Part shown: positions 8,612 through 18,026 of the stretch, one piece after another
Layout of the letters: each line of letters opens with the position of its first letter
Position numbering within the stretch: the first letter of the stretch is position 1
Origin: Dyadobacter luticola
Lineage (GTDB): Bacteria; Bacteroidota; Bacteroidia; Cytophagales; Spirosomataceae
DNA length: 64,000 bases
NCBI RefSeq assembly: GCF_005860805.1
Contig: NZ_VCEJ01000004.1
Location: 1,950,904-2,014,903, forward strand
Direction: 5' to 3'
Program-made: the position numbers and the translations under genes
Notes under the pieces: generated by a model
What the model was told of the DNA's origin: nothing
The model's input: only the letters and a program-made list of their open reading frames with translations
Databases searched by the model: none

Positions 8612-9037
8612 GTTTTTTATTTTTGGATATGGCTAAATGGTGATGCTCTTGACTTTTTTATCCGGAAAAGATCAGTGAAAACGGTATCTCAAAACTCCTG
8701 CTGACTATCCCATAGCGCACCTCCTTTCATGAAAGACTTCGTTCGAAATATTCGATTTGTTATTTTTTAACCTGACAAATTTATACTTCGGGCAAGCCGT
8801 CTTTGAGCGTCAGACTACCCGTTTTTAAAATCAGGTATTTTGGCGCAGGCAGGTAAAAACACGATTTGGAATATGGGTAGCCGGTGTAGTAAATCTACTT
8901 GATTCCCTTCCGTTCAGCGATTTTGACGGGCCGTTCACCGATTACCGTCGGCTGGCGGCGGCGGGGCGATTTAGTTTTGGTCATTCAAATGCAGGGCGCA
9001 TTTTCAAAAAACTACATCACATTCAATCAGCGTACTC
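8612..9037. other. 426-bp intergenic region between RiPP module and protease
   Basis: No gene is supported here; the overlapping frame from 8899 has no recognisable content. On the minus strand TAAATTTG (bases 8776-8783) fits a -7 box for the RiPP operon, with a leader of about 160 bases and no good -33 partner. On the plus strand a direct-repeat pair (8909-8938) and a TAGTTTTG box (8972-8979) probably serve the protease. Confidence 0.4.
8909..8938 (+). promoter_or_regulatory. Direct-repeat pair fitting a LytTR-binding site
   Basis: TCCGTTCAG at 8909-8917 and GCCGTTCAC at 8930-8938 start 21 bp apart, leaving a 12-bp spacer. The LytTR consensus is two 9-bp direct repeats of the form [TA][AC][CA]GTTN[AG][TG] with a 12-13-bp spacer. 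The first copy matches fully and the second in seven of nine positions. A -7-like TAGTTTTG lies at 8972-8979 without a -33 TTG, so the repeats are placed as an upstream activator site for the protease at 9038. A LytTR regulator is encoded at 14444-15229. Confidence 0.5.
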
Positions 9038-10623
9038 ATGAAATCATTGCATCTATTAGTCAAAACAGGATTGGTATTATGTGCCACACTTTACATTACC
9101 TCCTGCGAAAAACCGGAGCACGAAAATACGATCGTCAGCGCTCCGCAGGCCGGTATCAGCCGCGTAGATCCGGAGGTAGCGTATCCCGGAGAAAGCGGTG
9201 TACAGAAGCAGGGGACACTTTTTGGTAAAAAATCTCGTATGCCGAGATCGATGGAAAAGCGGTATTTGAAGGAGATATGATCCTGACGCCCGAGCAGCTG
9301 GGCCAGACCACGGGCGCACGTACCGAGGCGTTTACCAAAATACATTCACTCTGGCCAAACAACCGGGTGCTGTACACCATCGACAACGGTATCACCGACC
9401 AGAGCGCGGTCCTCGCGGCGATTGCAGAGGTGGAAGCCAACACGCCGGTACGTTTTGTTTACCGCCGACCCATGCCCAACATTCAGGGAGGCTTGCCAAT
9501 TAAAGACAGTTATGTGACATTCGGACGTGCCAGGGGATATTCGTCTTCGGTTGGCAGGATTGGTGGGCAGCAGTTTATCAGCGTGCCGCTTGGTGCAACA
9601 AAAGGAGGTATCCTGCACGAAATCGGTCATACGCTGGGCTTGCTGCATGAGCATACCCGCTACGACCGGAATTCTGCCGTGAAAGTCAACCTTAATAATG
9701 TGGCCGAAATCAATAAATCCATTTTCACTGTTCTGGACGATGAGGGTTACGACAACCGGAAATACGGCGCCTTTGATTTCGGCTCCATCATGATGCTGGA
9801 TTCCTATGCTTATTCGCAAAATGGTCAGCCAGTGATGACCACGCTCGACAACAAAACATTCGGCGTGCAGCGTGACCACCTTTCGACCAGCGATGCCAAA
9901 TGTATCACTGCTATGTATTCCAATCTTTTTGCCGTCACACCGACGGGCGTCCTGGCAGGCGACGCGGCGACCGGGAAAAATGCGCCGATGGCCACAACTT
10001 ATGCCGGCGCGGGAGAGATCTACGCAGTTTCGGAATCCCTGTTCCTTTCACAAGGCACTAGTATCATGAAACTGAATTTCAAATCGGGCTGGGGTTTTGG
10101 TGTAGGCGGAGGCTATGCGCCGGTAAAAGCGATCACTTATTACAAAGGCAGCATATTCGCTTTGCAGGAAGGTACCGTGTGGAAAATCGAGCTGAACAAT
10201 ACGATTAAACAAGCTTTTACAGGGCCTTACTGGTCATCGGCCACGGCACTCAGCTATGCATTCGGGCTTCCTTACATTGTGATGGGCGATAGCCTGTACA
10301 TTATCTCGTGGGACGGCAAATCTTTCAGCAACTATGGCAGCGGATATAAAGGGGTTACGGAAATGGTTGGTTTGAAAAAAGGTCTTTACCTGATCAAACC
10401 CGACGGCAAACTTTACAAAACCGACCCGACCACCGGCATTATCAAGCTCCACTCTACAACCACTTTCTCACCCGGCGCGCAGCTCACTTCCGACGGTACC
10501 AACCTGCTGATCGTCAGCCAGGGAACATTATACAGTGTGGACGAAGCCGGCGCGGTGAAAACCATTTCAGGCGGCTGGGACAATGTGACCGACCTATCGT
10601 CATTCAATACAGAAGATCAATAG
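9038..10623 (+). CDS. Astacin-like (M12A) metalloprotease lipoprotein, frameshifted
   Basis: Two frames together make one protein. Bases 9038-9280 encode a lipoprotein signal (hydrophobic stretch ending in ITSC) and part of a propeptide. The second frame, whose first Met is at 9277, carries the peptidase domain with zinc motif HEIGHTLGLLHEH and SIMM before the Met-turn. The frames join if the A6 run at 9227-9232 had one more A: the product would then read GKKISYAEIDG and be about 528 residues. The last 240 residues look like beta-propeller repeats. As written it is broken. Possible explanations are a sequencing error, a real mutation, or slippage at the A-run. Expected location is the cell surface or periplasm. 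Confidence 0.75.
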
Positions 10624-10643
10624 TAATCGCTTTCAAACCAGGC

Positions 10644-10680
10644 AGCAGCAGACACCCGCCCGCTGCTGCTTTATTTTTTT
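10644..10680 (+). terminator. Rho-independent terminator after the protease
   Basis: An 8-bp stem, AGCAGCAG (10644-10651) with CTGCTGCT (10663-10670), has an 11-base loop and is followed by TTATTTTTTT. It lies 20 bases after the protease stop and abuts the end of the convergent lipoprotein gene. Confidence 0.8.
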
Positions 10681-11971
10681 AAATCACCACCGGCACTGCC
10701 CGGAACCTGGCGGATGCTTTTTGCGGTTCAAGCTTGCCGCCGGCCTGTTCCCACCAGAAAGTGCCCGAAATGGTACCGCTGATGGCCTTCGTGTTACCAT
10801 TATATTCGGTAATGTTGATTTCGCCGCCACCCGAAATCCACTCTCCGTTATCGTTGTAGTGGCCGTAGAGGTAGGGTACCCGCCCGAAGATCAGCGGCGT
10901 GATCATGACTGTGCCCGGCTGGTTAACTTTATAATGTCCTTTCCCTTTGAAACTGTCGATCGTGAAAAAGATGGACATCGTTTTGCCCTGTGAATCCGTA
11001 ATAATGCCTTGCAGTGACGAACCCTGGATGGTCAGCCCGACGGTCGGGTTGGAATCGCTGCGGCCGCCGATCTCCATTTTGGCAGGAGAAATAATGGTCA
11101 TGTTTTTGGTCAGGATCACATGACCGAACTGTTTCGCATCGATCTCAATTCCGATCGCGATGGGATTGTTGTCCGGTTCTTTGGGAGGGGCGTCATAAGT
11201 CGCTTTTGCGTAAGCATTATCCTCGATGATCTGGCCTACATTGCTGTAATTATTGCCCCCGGTACCGTCGGTTTGTCCATTTAATGTCCAGCGAATTACG
11301 CGGGAAGCTTGTATCACTTCCGATTTCAGCAAAGGGTATGCTAAGTCACCTGGTAGATTTTCTTTCCGGCCCGTTTGATAAATAGCCTTGATGCTGGCAT
11401 GTTCGCCGGGAGCCAGTACATCTTTATCAATTTCAAGATAAAACTGCTCGTAAAATGCCCAGGGTGCCAGCTTGCTGACTGGTACCTCCACCGTGTGCTT
11501 TTCTTTATCGATCTTAACATCGGCCCGTCCCTGCCACACACCCTTTTCGTCCTGATAGGCCATACCCAGCGCTTCCGGGGCGGAGCCGTCCATGTCCGCG
11601 TCTTCATATTTCCACGCTACCACGGCATCTTTTTCGAGCGGAATGTTGGTGGGCGTCACGGCGTAGCCCAAACCCACGCCACCCGGGGCATGATTTTCCA
11701 CCGGCTGCACTTTAATGGTGGTTTCCTTTGCAATTGCACCTGCGGGAAATGTGAATTTCAGGCGGCCGTCGGGCGAGGAAATGCTGCCGCCGGCCGGGCC
11801 GATGGTTTTGGAAAACGGATCTCCGACAGGCTGGCCCACGGGTGTCGGCGTGCCGGTTCCTGTCCCCGGCTGGGTTTCTTCAACCGGGTCTACGTTTTTT
11901 TCGGGCTTCTCGCAGGCGCACAGGGCGGCGAGGGATAGTGCAAACAATTTGGCTAACAGATTATTTTTCAT
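10679..11971 (-). CDS. Lipoprotein with ZU5-like domain
   Basis: This exported lipoprotein of about 430 residues starts MKNNLLAKLFALSLAALCAC, giving a lipobox with the anchor Cys before EKPEK. A Gly/Thr/Pro-rich linker follows. Then comes IGPAGGSISSPDGRLKFTFPAGA, the pattern of ZU5-like domains, which in other Bacteroidota surface proteins often carry beta-sandwich modules. The remaining 250 residues are mixed beta with no motif I recognise. I chose the ATG at 11971 because it gives the signal peptide; an upstream start at 12034 would put 21 polar residues before it. It is convergent with the protease and divergent from the LytS kinases. Function unknown. Confidence 0.75.
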   Translation of the reverse strand: MKNNLLAKLFALSLAALCACEKPEKNVDPVEETQPGTGTGTPTPVGQPVGDPFSKTIGPAGGSISSPDGRLKFTFPAGAIAKETTIKVQPVENHAPGGVGLGYAVTPTNIPLEKDAVVAWKYEDADMDGSAPEALGMAYQDEKGVWQGRADVKIDKEKHTVEVPVSKLAPWAFYEQFYLEIDKDVLAPGEHASIKAIYQTGRKENLPGDLAYPLLKSEVIQASRVIRWTLNGQTDGTGGNNYSNVGQIIEDNAYAKATYDAPPKEPDNNPIAIGIEIDAKQFGHVILTKNMTIISPAKMEIGGRSDSNPTVGLTIQGSSLQGIITDSQGKTMSIFFTIDSFKGKGHYKVNQPGTVMITPLIFGRVPYLYGHYNDNGEWISGGGEINITEYNGNTKAISGTISGTFWWEQAGGKLEPQKASARFRAVPVVI

Positions 11972-12181
11972 GGCTATGTAGATTTTTAAACCTGGATCAA
12001 AAGTCCGTTGTAAATCCGCATCCTCCCAGGCCATGCAGACCAGCCTGAAATATTTCCCCGCCGGACTGCAAGAATCGCCTGCTGGATTGTCGGTCCGGTT
12101 AAGCGATTTTTTTCAAAGACCAGTATCAAAATTCTTCCGCGGAGTTTAGCTTAGTGTTGTCAAACCGCGCAAACCCTACCC
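11972..12181. promoter_or_regulatory. Divergent region, ZU5 lipoprotein / LytS-LytTR operon
   Basis: This 210-bp region holds no gene. It contains GTTAAGCGATTTT at 12098-12110, which matches 12 of 13 positions of the sequence at 8912-8924 in the LytTR-type repeat upstream of the protease. An AATCGC / GCGATT inverted repeat (12073-12078 and 12103-12108) overlaps it. No clear -33/-7 pair was found. Autoregulation of the LytTR operon is a reasonable guess. Confidence 0.4.
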
Positions 12182-13252
12182 ATGCTCCTTCAATTCGTCG
12201 AACGCTTTCGGCCATCCTTTTTCAGCCGCCCCGAATGGTGGTTCAACATTGGCATGTTTGTGATTTGGGTACCATTTGGGAATTACTTTTTCTTCGGTCC
12301 CAGGTATTTGTCCGATATCCGCGTGTTCATCGTCGGCAGCCTCGGCGGACAAACCACTTACGCGATTTCAATCATTTGCCTGACCTTGCTGGTGCGCCGC
12401 ATCATTGCGCTTTACCCCACATTCCGCCAAACTTCGGTGCGGACCTTGGTGATGACCATAGCCTTGGCCTCCACCTGCATTGTACTGAGCATTTTGTTTC
12501 TCTGGATATTCAGCCTCGTCCCGATCCTGGAAGTAACATTCAGCTGGGAAGTCGTCTGGCCTATTTGCCTGCTGGATGCCGTTTTTGCTTTTCTTTTTGG
12601 TGTCGGGCTCAACCTTACCTACGCCTACCAGCAGTGGAAAGCGGAGAAAATGGAAATCGAATCTTTGAAAAGCAAAGCCCTTGAACAGCAAATCGATGCA
12701 TTGAAACAAAAAGTAAGGCCGCATTTTTTATTCAACAGCCTCGATTCCATTTCTGCATTATTATATGAGGACAATGCATTGGCGGAAAAACTGGTGGACG
12801 ATCTGGCGCGGGTGTACCGGTATATGTTGCAAAGCAGCAGCCAGGAACAGGTGCTCCTCACCGACGAGCTGCTTTTTATCGCGTCCTATGCCAATTTGCT
12901 GCGGGTGCGGTTTGGTCAGCGGGTCCGGATTATGCTGCCGGACGCCAGCCTCAGATCTACGGCATTTATTTCGCCCCTGAGTTTGCAGATACTGATAGAT
13001 AATGCTTTGGAAAACAACATCATGTCGGTCGCTTCGCCGCTGGTGATCGGGATTTCTTTACATGATAACCAGGTTACCGTACAAAATTCCCTGCAACGAA
13101 AACGTGTGCTGCTGCGCCAGGAGCGGCATGGGCTGGGCAATCTCATTATTAGATATAAAATGCTGACCAGTGAGCCCGTCGCCATCGAAGAAACTGAAAA
13201 ACTGTTCAAAGTGACGCTCCCGCTGCTGAATACGGTTGCGCTGTTTCAGTAA
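12182..13252 (+). CDS. LytS/YehU-type sensor histidine kinase, first of two
   Basis: This is a 356-residue membrane histidine kinase of the His_kinase (PF06580) type. Four hydrophobic segments lie between residues 20 and 148, then a coiled linker (EKMEIESLKSKALEQQID) leads to the phospho-acceptor motif RPHFLFNSLDS with His181. The usual residue before PH is Asn or Gln; here it is Arg. The ATP-binding domain keeps ILIDNALENN and a HGLGNLIIRYKML glycine loop, but both are less typical than in the next gene, so activity may be weak. It heads an operon with a second kinase and a LytTR regulator. The signal sensed is unknown. Confidence 0.85.
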   Translation: MLLQFVERFRPSFFSRPEWWFNIGMFVIWVPFGNYFFFGPRYLSDIRVFIVGSLGGQTTYAISIICLTLLVRRIIALYPTFRQTSVRTLVMTIALASTCIVLSILFLWIFSLVPILEVTFSWEVVWPICLLDAVFAFLFGVGLNLTYAYQQWKAEKMEIESLKSKALEQQIDALKQKVRPHFLFNSLDSISALLYEDNALAEKLVDDLARVYRYMLQSSSQEQVLLTDELLFIASYANLLRVRFGQRVRIMLPDASLRSTAFISPLSLQILIDNALENNIMSVASPLVIGISLHDNQVTVQNSLQRKRVLLRQERHGLGNLIIRYKMLTSEPVAIEETEKLFKVTLPLLNTVALFQ

Positions 13253-13332
13253 GCGAAAATGACAGTTCAGCCGAAAACGCTACCGGTTGTACGCATGCTG
13301 TGGATACATTGGATCAGCATTTAAATCGAGCT

Positions 13333-14424
13333 ATGCTTTTACGTCAGTCAGTCAGCCAACATTCGGGATACCAGCCGTCACTGCAATTCAAATGGCAGCT
13401 GATCATCCTGTTGCCCTGCCTGGTCCCGGCCATCGGCTTCCTGCTTTTGGGACAGGGTTACTGGCATGACGTACCCACATTTTTGTACACAACATTGATC
13501 GGCGCCGGTTTTGCGCTGGTTTGTCAGTTCATGATGGACTGGGTTTCTCAGCGGGTCGTCATCTATCTGCCTGACATTGAGCAGGCCGTAAAAAGAATTG
13601 CCTTACTTTTCCTGCTGTTTTTTCTGATCAGTTGTGTGACCTTGCTGGTGCAGCTGGCCATTTTTTCTCACTGGCAGTTGTTTGGTTTTGAAGAAAAACC
13701 TGGACAAGTGAAGCATCTGGCAATCGCTGCGGGGCTTATCAGCCTGGTGACCGTGGGTATTTTTGAAAGTTTGCATTCCCATAAAAAATGGCGGGAGAAT
13801 ACTTTGGAAAAGGAGCAGCTGAAAAAAACCAACCTGCAAAGCCAGTACGAAAGCCTTAAAAATCAGATCAATCCGCATTTTCTTTTCAATACATTGAATT
13901 CACTTTCCTCGCTGATTGTGGAAGACCCGCACCGGGCGGAGGGCTTTATCAATGAAATGGCCAATGTGTACCGATACCTGCTGCAATCCAACGAGCAAGC
14001 CGGCGGCGGGCGGGACCTGACGTCGCTGGCCAATGAAATCGTGTTTGTGCAGTCTTATTTTCATTTGTTAAAAACCCGCTATGGACAAGGTATCTCGCTG
14101 CTCATCGCCGTCCCCGATGCCGTGCAGGATTATCTGCTGCCGCCGCTTACGCTCCAGATGCTGGTCGAAAATGCCATCAAGCACAATGTGATCCATACGC
14201 AAAAGCCGCTGATGATTAAAATATGCCTGGCAGAAGACGGTCGGCTGGAAATCCAGAATAATCTGCAGCCGAGGAATTCGCGCGTTTTGAGCAATGGGGT
14301 AGGGTTGTCCAACATCAGTGAAAAATACCGGCTTCTGGCGCAGCAAATGCGCATTGCGGATGATATGCGTGTGGTAGTGAGTAAAGAAGGCGGCCAGTTT
14401 GTGGTCAGCCTGCCTTTGCTTTAA
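13333..14424 (+). CDS. LytS/YehU-type sensor histidine kinase, second of two
   Basis: This 363-residue membrane kinase is a paralogue of the preceding gene. Four membrane segments occupy residues about 20-145, followed by a helical linker and canonical NPHFLFNTLNSL with acceptor His182. The ATPase domain has textbook motifs, MLVENAIKHNVI and GVGLSNISEKYRLL. I used the ATG at 13333; a GTG at 13300 would add 11 residues. It is followed 19 bases later by the LytTR regulator and is the more likely cognate kinase. Whether the two kinases form a heteromer, or one modulates the other, cannot be told from sequence. Confidence 0.87.
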   Translation: MLLRQSVSQHSGYQPSLQFKWQLIILLPCLVPAIGFLLLGQGYWHDVPTFLYTTLIGAGFALVCQFMMDWVSQRVVIYLPDIEQAVKRIALLFLLFFLISCVTLLVQLAIFSHWQLFGFEEKPGQVKHLAIAAGLISLVTVGIFESLHSHKKWRENTLEKEQLKKTNLQSQYESLKNQINPHFLFNTLNSLSSLIVEDPHRAEGFINEMANVYRYLLQSNEQAGGGRDLTSLANEIVFVQSYFHLLKTRYGQGISLLIAVPDAVQDYLLPPLTLQMLVENAIKHNVIHTQKPLMIKICLAEDGRLEIQNNLQPRNSRVLSNGVGLSNISEKYRLLAQQMRIADDMRVVVSKEGGQFVVSLPLL

Positions 14425-14443
14425 ATTTTTTCAAAACAAAAAT

Positions 14444-15229
14444 ATGAGGGTACTTATTATTGAAGATGAAGAACTGGCGGAGCGCAAGCTGCGGCGGCTG
14501 ATTGCCGAGGTAGATCCGTCTTTCCAGATCGAGGGTGTGACGATCAGCATTGCCGACTCGGTGGCCTGGCTGCAAAGCCACGACGCGCCGGATGTGATTT
14601 TTATGGATATTGAACTCGCTGACGGACAATGTTTTGAAATTTTTGAATACATCAAAATCCAGAGCCGCGTCATATTTACCACTTCCTACGATGAATATGC
14701 CTTGCAGGCTTTCAAGGTCAACAGCATTGATTACCTGCTGAAACCCATTCAGCTCGAAGACCTCGACCGGAGTATCCGCAAGTTGAAGGAACTGGTTGGA
14801 GAATCGGCCGAAAAGTCCGTCACCGCGCCGGTACTGGACATTGAAAAATTATTAAAAGGGTTGCAGAGTACCACTACCCCGGCGCAGCAATACCGGAAGC
14901 GATTTCTGGTGAAGCAGGGTGTCAAGCAGTTTTCGGTGGAGGTTTCGGAGATCATGTATTTCTATTCAGACGAAAAGATCAGCTTTTTCCGCACCGCCAA
15001 AAACCAGAAGTATCTCGTCGATTACAGCATCGATGAACTGGTAGGCTTACTCGACCCCGAGCATTTCTTCCAGCTCAACCGCGGCCTGATCGTCTCGCAC
15101 CAGGGCGTGGAAAACATCCAGCCCTACTTCGGAAACCGCCTCGCCATCACCCTGAAACCTGCTTTCGAACGTGAAGCGCTGGTCAGCCGGGAGCGGGTGC
15201 GGGATTTTAAAGCCTGGATGGGGAAGTGA
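14444..15229 (+). CDS. LytTR-family response regulator
   Basis: This 261-residue response regulator has a receiver domain at residues 1-120, with acidic pocket EDEE near the start, the phospho-acceptor Asp in VIFMDIELA, and the conserved Lys in YLLKPIQ. A 40-residue linker follows, then a LytTR DNA-binding domain (FLVKQGVKQFSVEV to the C-terminus, including LNRGLIVS). It acts in the cytoplasm downstream of one or both kinases encoded just before it. LytTR proteins bind paired 9-bp direct repeats; a matching pair lies at 8909-8938, upstream of the metalloprotease. The ATG at 14444 starts directly with the receiver (MRVLIIEDEE). Confidence 0.9.
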   Translation: MRVLIIEDEELAERKLRRLIAEVDPSFQIEGVTISIADSVAWLQSHDAPDVIFMDIELADGQCFEIFEYIKIQSRVIFTTSYDEYALQAFKVNSIDYLLKPIQLEDLDRSIRKLKELVGESAEKSVTAPVLDIEKLLKGLQSTTTPAQQYRKRFLVKQGVKQFSVEVSEIMYFYSDEKISFFRTAKNQKYLVDYSIDELVGLLDPEHFFQLNRGLIVSHQGVENIQPYFGNRLAITLKPAFEREALVSRERVRDFKAWMGK

Positions 15230-15312
15230 CCGGTTTGGCAAAGTTTTAATAGCTGAAAATGGCAGTGGTGCTTTTCATCACGCTTATTTTTTGCTCATTT
15301 AACTTCATCAAC

Positions 15313-16212
15313 ATGTCTGAGACAGTAAAAATCTCGCTTCAAAATCCGGTTACGAGATACCCGCAGCCACCATTTAATAAACAACCACAGAATGTGCCCG
15401 GACTGGCTTCCAAAATGGATCCGGTGCCTGATCACGGCGAAACAAGTTACAAAGGATCGGGCCGGCTGGCTGGCAGAAAGGCGCTTATCACAGGCGGTGA
15501 TTCGGGAATCGGGCGGGCCGCTGCGATTGCTTATGCACGCGAGGGAGCGGATGTCGTCATTAATTATCTGCCTGAGGAACAGTCCGATGCCGACGAAGTA
15601 GTCGCATTGATCGAGGCGGAAGGCCGGAAAGGTTTCGCGATCCCGGGCGACATTACAGAAGAAACTTTTTGCGAGGAACTGGTAAGCCAGGCGGTGGAAA
15701 AGCTGGGTGGGCTGGATATCCTGGTAAATAATGCGGGACGCCAGCAGGCGGTGGATTCGCTGCTGGACATTACGTCGGAAAGCTTCGATGCGACGATCAA
15801 AACAAACATTTATGCGCCTTTCTGGATTACCAAGGCTGCATTGCCGCACTTGGCCGAAGGCTCGGTGATCATTGCTACCTCATCCGTTCAGGCGTACGAT
15901 CCGTCGGAAAACCTCTTCGATTATGCGCAGACGAAAGCGGCGAATGTTGCCTTTGTAAAATCGCTGGCGAAACAACTGGGGCCGAAAGGTATCCGGGTAA
16001 ATGGTGTCGCGCCGGGCCCGGTATGGACGCCGCTGCAAGTGAGTGGCGGTCAGCCGCAGGACAAAATTGTGGAATTTGGGCAAGCTACGCCCCTGGGCAG
16101 ACCAGGACAGCCGGCCGAACTAGCTTCTATTTACGTTCAGCTCGCCGATGGTGACGCCAGTTTTGCGACCGGGCAGATCTACGGTTCTGCGGGTGGAAGC
16201 GGGCATCCATAA
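15313..16212 (+). CDS. Stress-type SDR oxidoreductase (YghA/YhdF-like)
   Basis: This 299-residue short-chain dehydrogenase belongs to the long-N-terminus group that includes E. coli YghA. It begins with about 45 residues rich in Pro and Gln (RYPQPPFNKQPQ), then ITGGDSGIGRA for NAD(P) binding, VNNAGRQ, and the catalytic Ser in ATSSVQ with YAQTK. The closing segment GQIYGSAGG is typical. Family members reduce aldehydes or oxidise sugar alcohols and are often induced by stress, but substrate is uncertain. The ATG at 15313 is preferred over an upstream in-frame start at 15259 that would add a hydrophobic leader not found in the family. GH15 glucosidase follows 13 bases later. Confidence 0.85.
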   Translation: MSETVKISLQNPVTRYPQPPFNKQPQNVPGLASKMDPVPDHGETSYKGSGRLAGRKALITGGDSGIGRAAAIAYAREGADVVINYLPEEQSDADEVVALIEAEGRKGFAIPGDITEETFCEELVSQAVEKLGGLDILVNNAGRQQAVDSLLDITSESFDATIKTNIYAPFWITKAALPHLAEGSVIIATSSVQAYDPSENLFDYAQTKAANVAFVKSLAKQLGPKGIRVNGVAPGPVWTPLQVSGGQPQDKIVEFGQATPLGRPGQPAELASIYVQLADGDASFATGQIYGSAGGSGHP

Positions 16213-16225
16213 TGCTGTCCCTACA

Positions 16226-17947
16226 ATGAAACAACCTCAAATTGCATCGCTGGCTGTGATCAGTGACCGGCATACCTGCGCATTGCTCGATCGTGATGGA
16301 ACAATCAGCTGGTATTGTCCGGGCGCTTTTGACCAGCCAGCGCTGCTTTCTTCCCTGATTGACATTGATAAAGGCGGTTTCTGGGACATTGAAGCCGATG
16401 GTAAAAAGTTTGAAGAACGTCACTTCGAGGGGCGCAGCAGTGTACTCTATACTACTTTTTCAACGGACCAAGGCGCTTTTACCCTGACCGATTTCATGCC
16501 CCTTCAGGCTGCATTCAAAGGAATTTGCCGGATGACCAGCCCCGCCCAGGTAAGATTAACTAGCCATATCTGCCTTCGTGCGGACTATGGACTGGCAGAT
16601 GCCGGGCTGTCCGTTTTTTCAAATCATATCATTGAAATAAAATCCAGCAAACAGTGGCTGCACTGCTCACACAAGCTTATTCTTGAAGGAGATAACATTA
16701 CCTGCGAGATCCCGGCAGGGGAGGAAAGTTGGTTTGCTTTGATTGATTCTGATCAAATTGACAGAGAAACATTTGACGAAGCTTTAAAGACTACACTGGA
16801 AAAGTGGGAGGAAATTGAGGCTTATGTGAAATACGAAGGCCCTTTTGAAAAAGAAGTGTACAGCTCGCTCCGTGCTTTGCAGCAGCTGGTGTTTGAACCG
16901 ACCGGCGGTATCATTGCCGCGCCGACCATTGCTTTACCAGAGGTAATCGGCGGGAGTCGCAATTATGATTACCGGTATGTGTGGATGCGTGATGCGGCGC
17001 TGATCACGTCCAGCCTGGTAGGGCTTGAAACGAACGGTGAAATGGAGCGGAAATTCATGTCTTTTGTGGCTGGCGCGAAGAAGAAAAACCGGCAGTCGCA
17101 TGTGCAATGTTTTTACGGGATAGACCAGACGATCCGGATGGACGCGCGCGAGCTGCCACTTTCGGGTTACCAGGGCAGTGTGCCGGTGATGGCGGGAAAT
17201 ACGGCGGCCGGTCAGTTTCAGCTGGATGCCGAATCAAGTATCCTCCTGGCCTGTAACGCGATTTACCAGAAATACGATTGCAAAATCGAGTGGGATACCG
17301 TCGAAACGATAGCTGACTACATTTGCCGGAACTGGGAGCGGAAGGACAATGGTATCTGGGAAGAGGAGCAGCAGCAACATTATACATCCAGCAAAGCTTT
17401 TGCGGCACGGGCGCTGGAAGTGATGGCCGCCTACCAGCCCGACCAGCAGCTGGCCGATCGCTGGCTTCACAATGCACGGTTGATTCGTGAATTTATCAAC
17501 AAACATTGCATCACCAGCTACGGTGCATACGCCGTCTATGCCGGGTCCGAAGATGTGGATATTACCTGCGCATTATTTGCGCCATTTGAATTTGACGCGC
17601 CCGACAGCAGTCTGATGCAGAACACGATAGCGGAGATTGAGGCAAGATACCGTGATGGAGATCTGTACCGCCGCCACCTGCTGGAATTCGACTCCGCGAA
17701 GGAAGGCGTTTTCCTTGCTGCGAGCTGCTGGGTAGCACATTATTATGCCCTGGCCGGAAATTTGGGAAAATCAAAAACCATCCTGGATGCCATGCTAGGC
17801 TGTGCGAATGATCTGGGTTATTTCAGCGAAGAAATGGATTTGAAAACCGGAAAAATGCTCGGAAACTTCCCGCAGACTTTTGTGCATTCATCTTTTATCT
17901 GCGCAGTAAACGGGTATAAAGCGGCTTTTGCCGAATTGCCTGCCTAA
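16226..17947 (+). CDS. Glycoside hydrolase family 15 (glucoamylase/trehalase-like)
   Basis: This 573-residue cytoplasmic enzyme has the two-domain layout of bacterial GH15 proteins: an N-terminal beta-sandwich starting with IASLAVISDRHTCALLDRDG, then an (alpha/alpha)6 barrel. YVWMRDAALI is the substrate-binding signature, GYFSEEMD near residue 535 carries a catalytic Glu, and LGNFPQTFVHSSFI is the usual closing motif. Substrates in the family include maltooligosaccharides, glucoamylase substrates and trehalose; the sequence does not decide. It lies in a run of co-directional genes with a stress SDR and a FAD/Rieske oxidoreductase, a neighbourhood suggesting storage-sugar turnover during stress. 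No signal peptide is visible. Confidence 0.87.
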   Translation: MKQPQIASLAVISDRHTCALLDRDGTISWYCPGAFDQPALLSSLIDIDKGGFWDIEADGKKFEERHFEGRSSVLYTTFSTDQGAFTLTDFMPLQAAFKGICRMTSPAQVRLTSHICLRADYGLADAGLSVFSNHIIEIKSSKQWLHCSHKLILEGDNITCEIPAGEESWFALIDSDQIDRETFDEALKTTLEKWEEIEAYVKYEGPFEKEVYSSLRALQQLVFEPTGGIIAAPTIALPEVIGGSRNYDYRYVWMRDAALITSSLVGLETNGEMERKFMSFVAGAKKKNRQSHVQCFYGIDQTIRMDARELPLSGYQGSVPVMAGNTAAGQFQLDAESSILLACNAIYQKYDCKIEWDTVETIADYICRNWERKDNGIWEEEQQQHYTSSKAFAARALEVMAAYQPDQQLADRWLHNARLIREFINKHCITSYGAYAVYAGSEDVDITCALFAPFEFDAPDSSLMQNTIAEIEARYRDGDLYRRHLLEFDSAKEGVFLAASCWVAHYYALAGNLGKSKTILDAMLGCANDLGYFSEEMDLKTGKMLGNFPQTFVHSSFICAVNGYKAAFAELPA

Positions 17948-18026
17948 TACTCCGCGCCCAACATCTGCTACATGGCACATTTTTTTACATTCCCTGCGCT
18001 CGATTGCAATATTGTTAATCAGTAAA

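Noticed and set aside
8899..9228. Plus-strand frame of 109 codons before the protease
   Set aside because: It overlaps the lipoprotein signal frame of the protease and shows only Arg/Gly-rich sequence.
9221..9240. Programmed -1 ribosomal frameshift site
   Set aside because: The A6 run allows slippage but the bases before it do not give a standard heptamer, and I found no clear stimulatory hairpin just downstream, so a mutation or read error is simpler.
11375..11938. Plus-strand frame of 187 codons
   Set aside because: It is antisense to the ZU5-like lipoprotein, has no recognisable motifs, and the minus frame has signal peptide and domain evidence.
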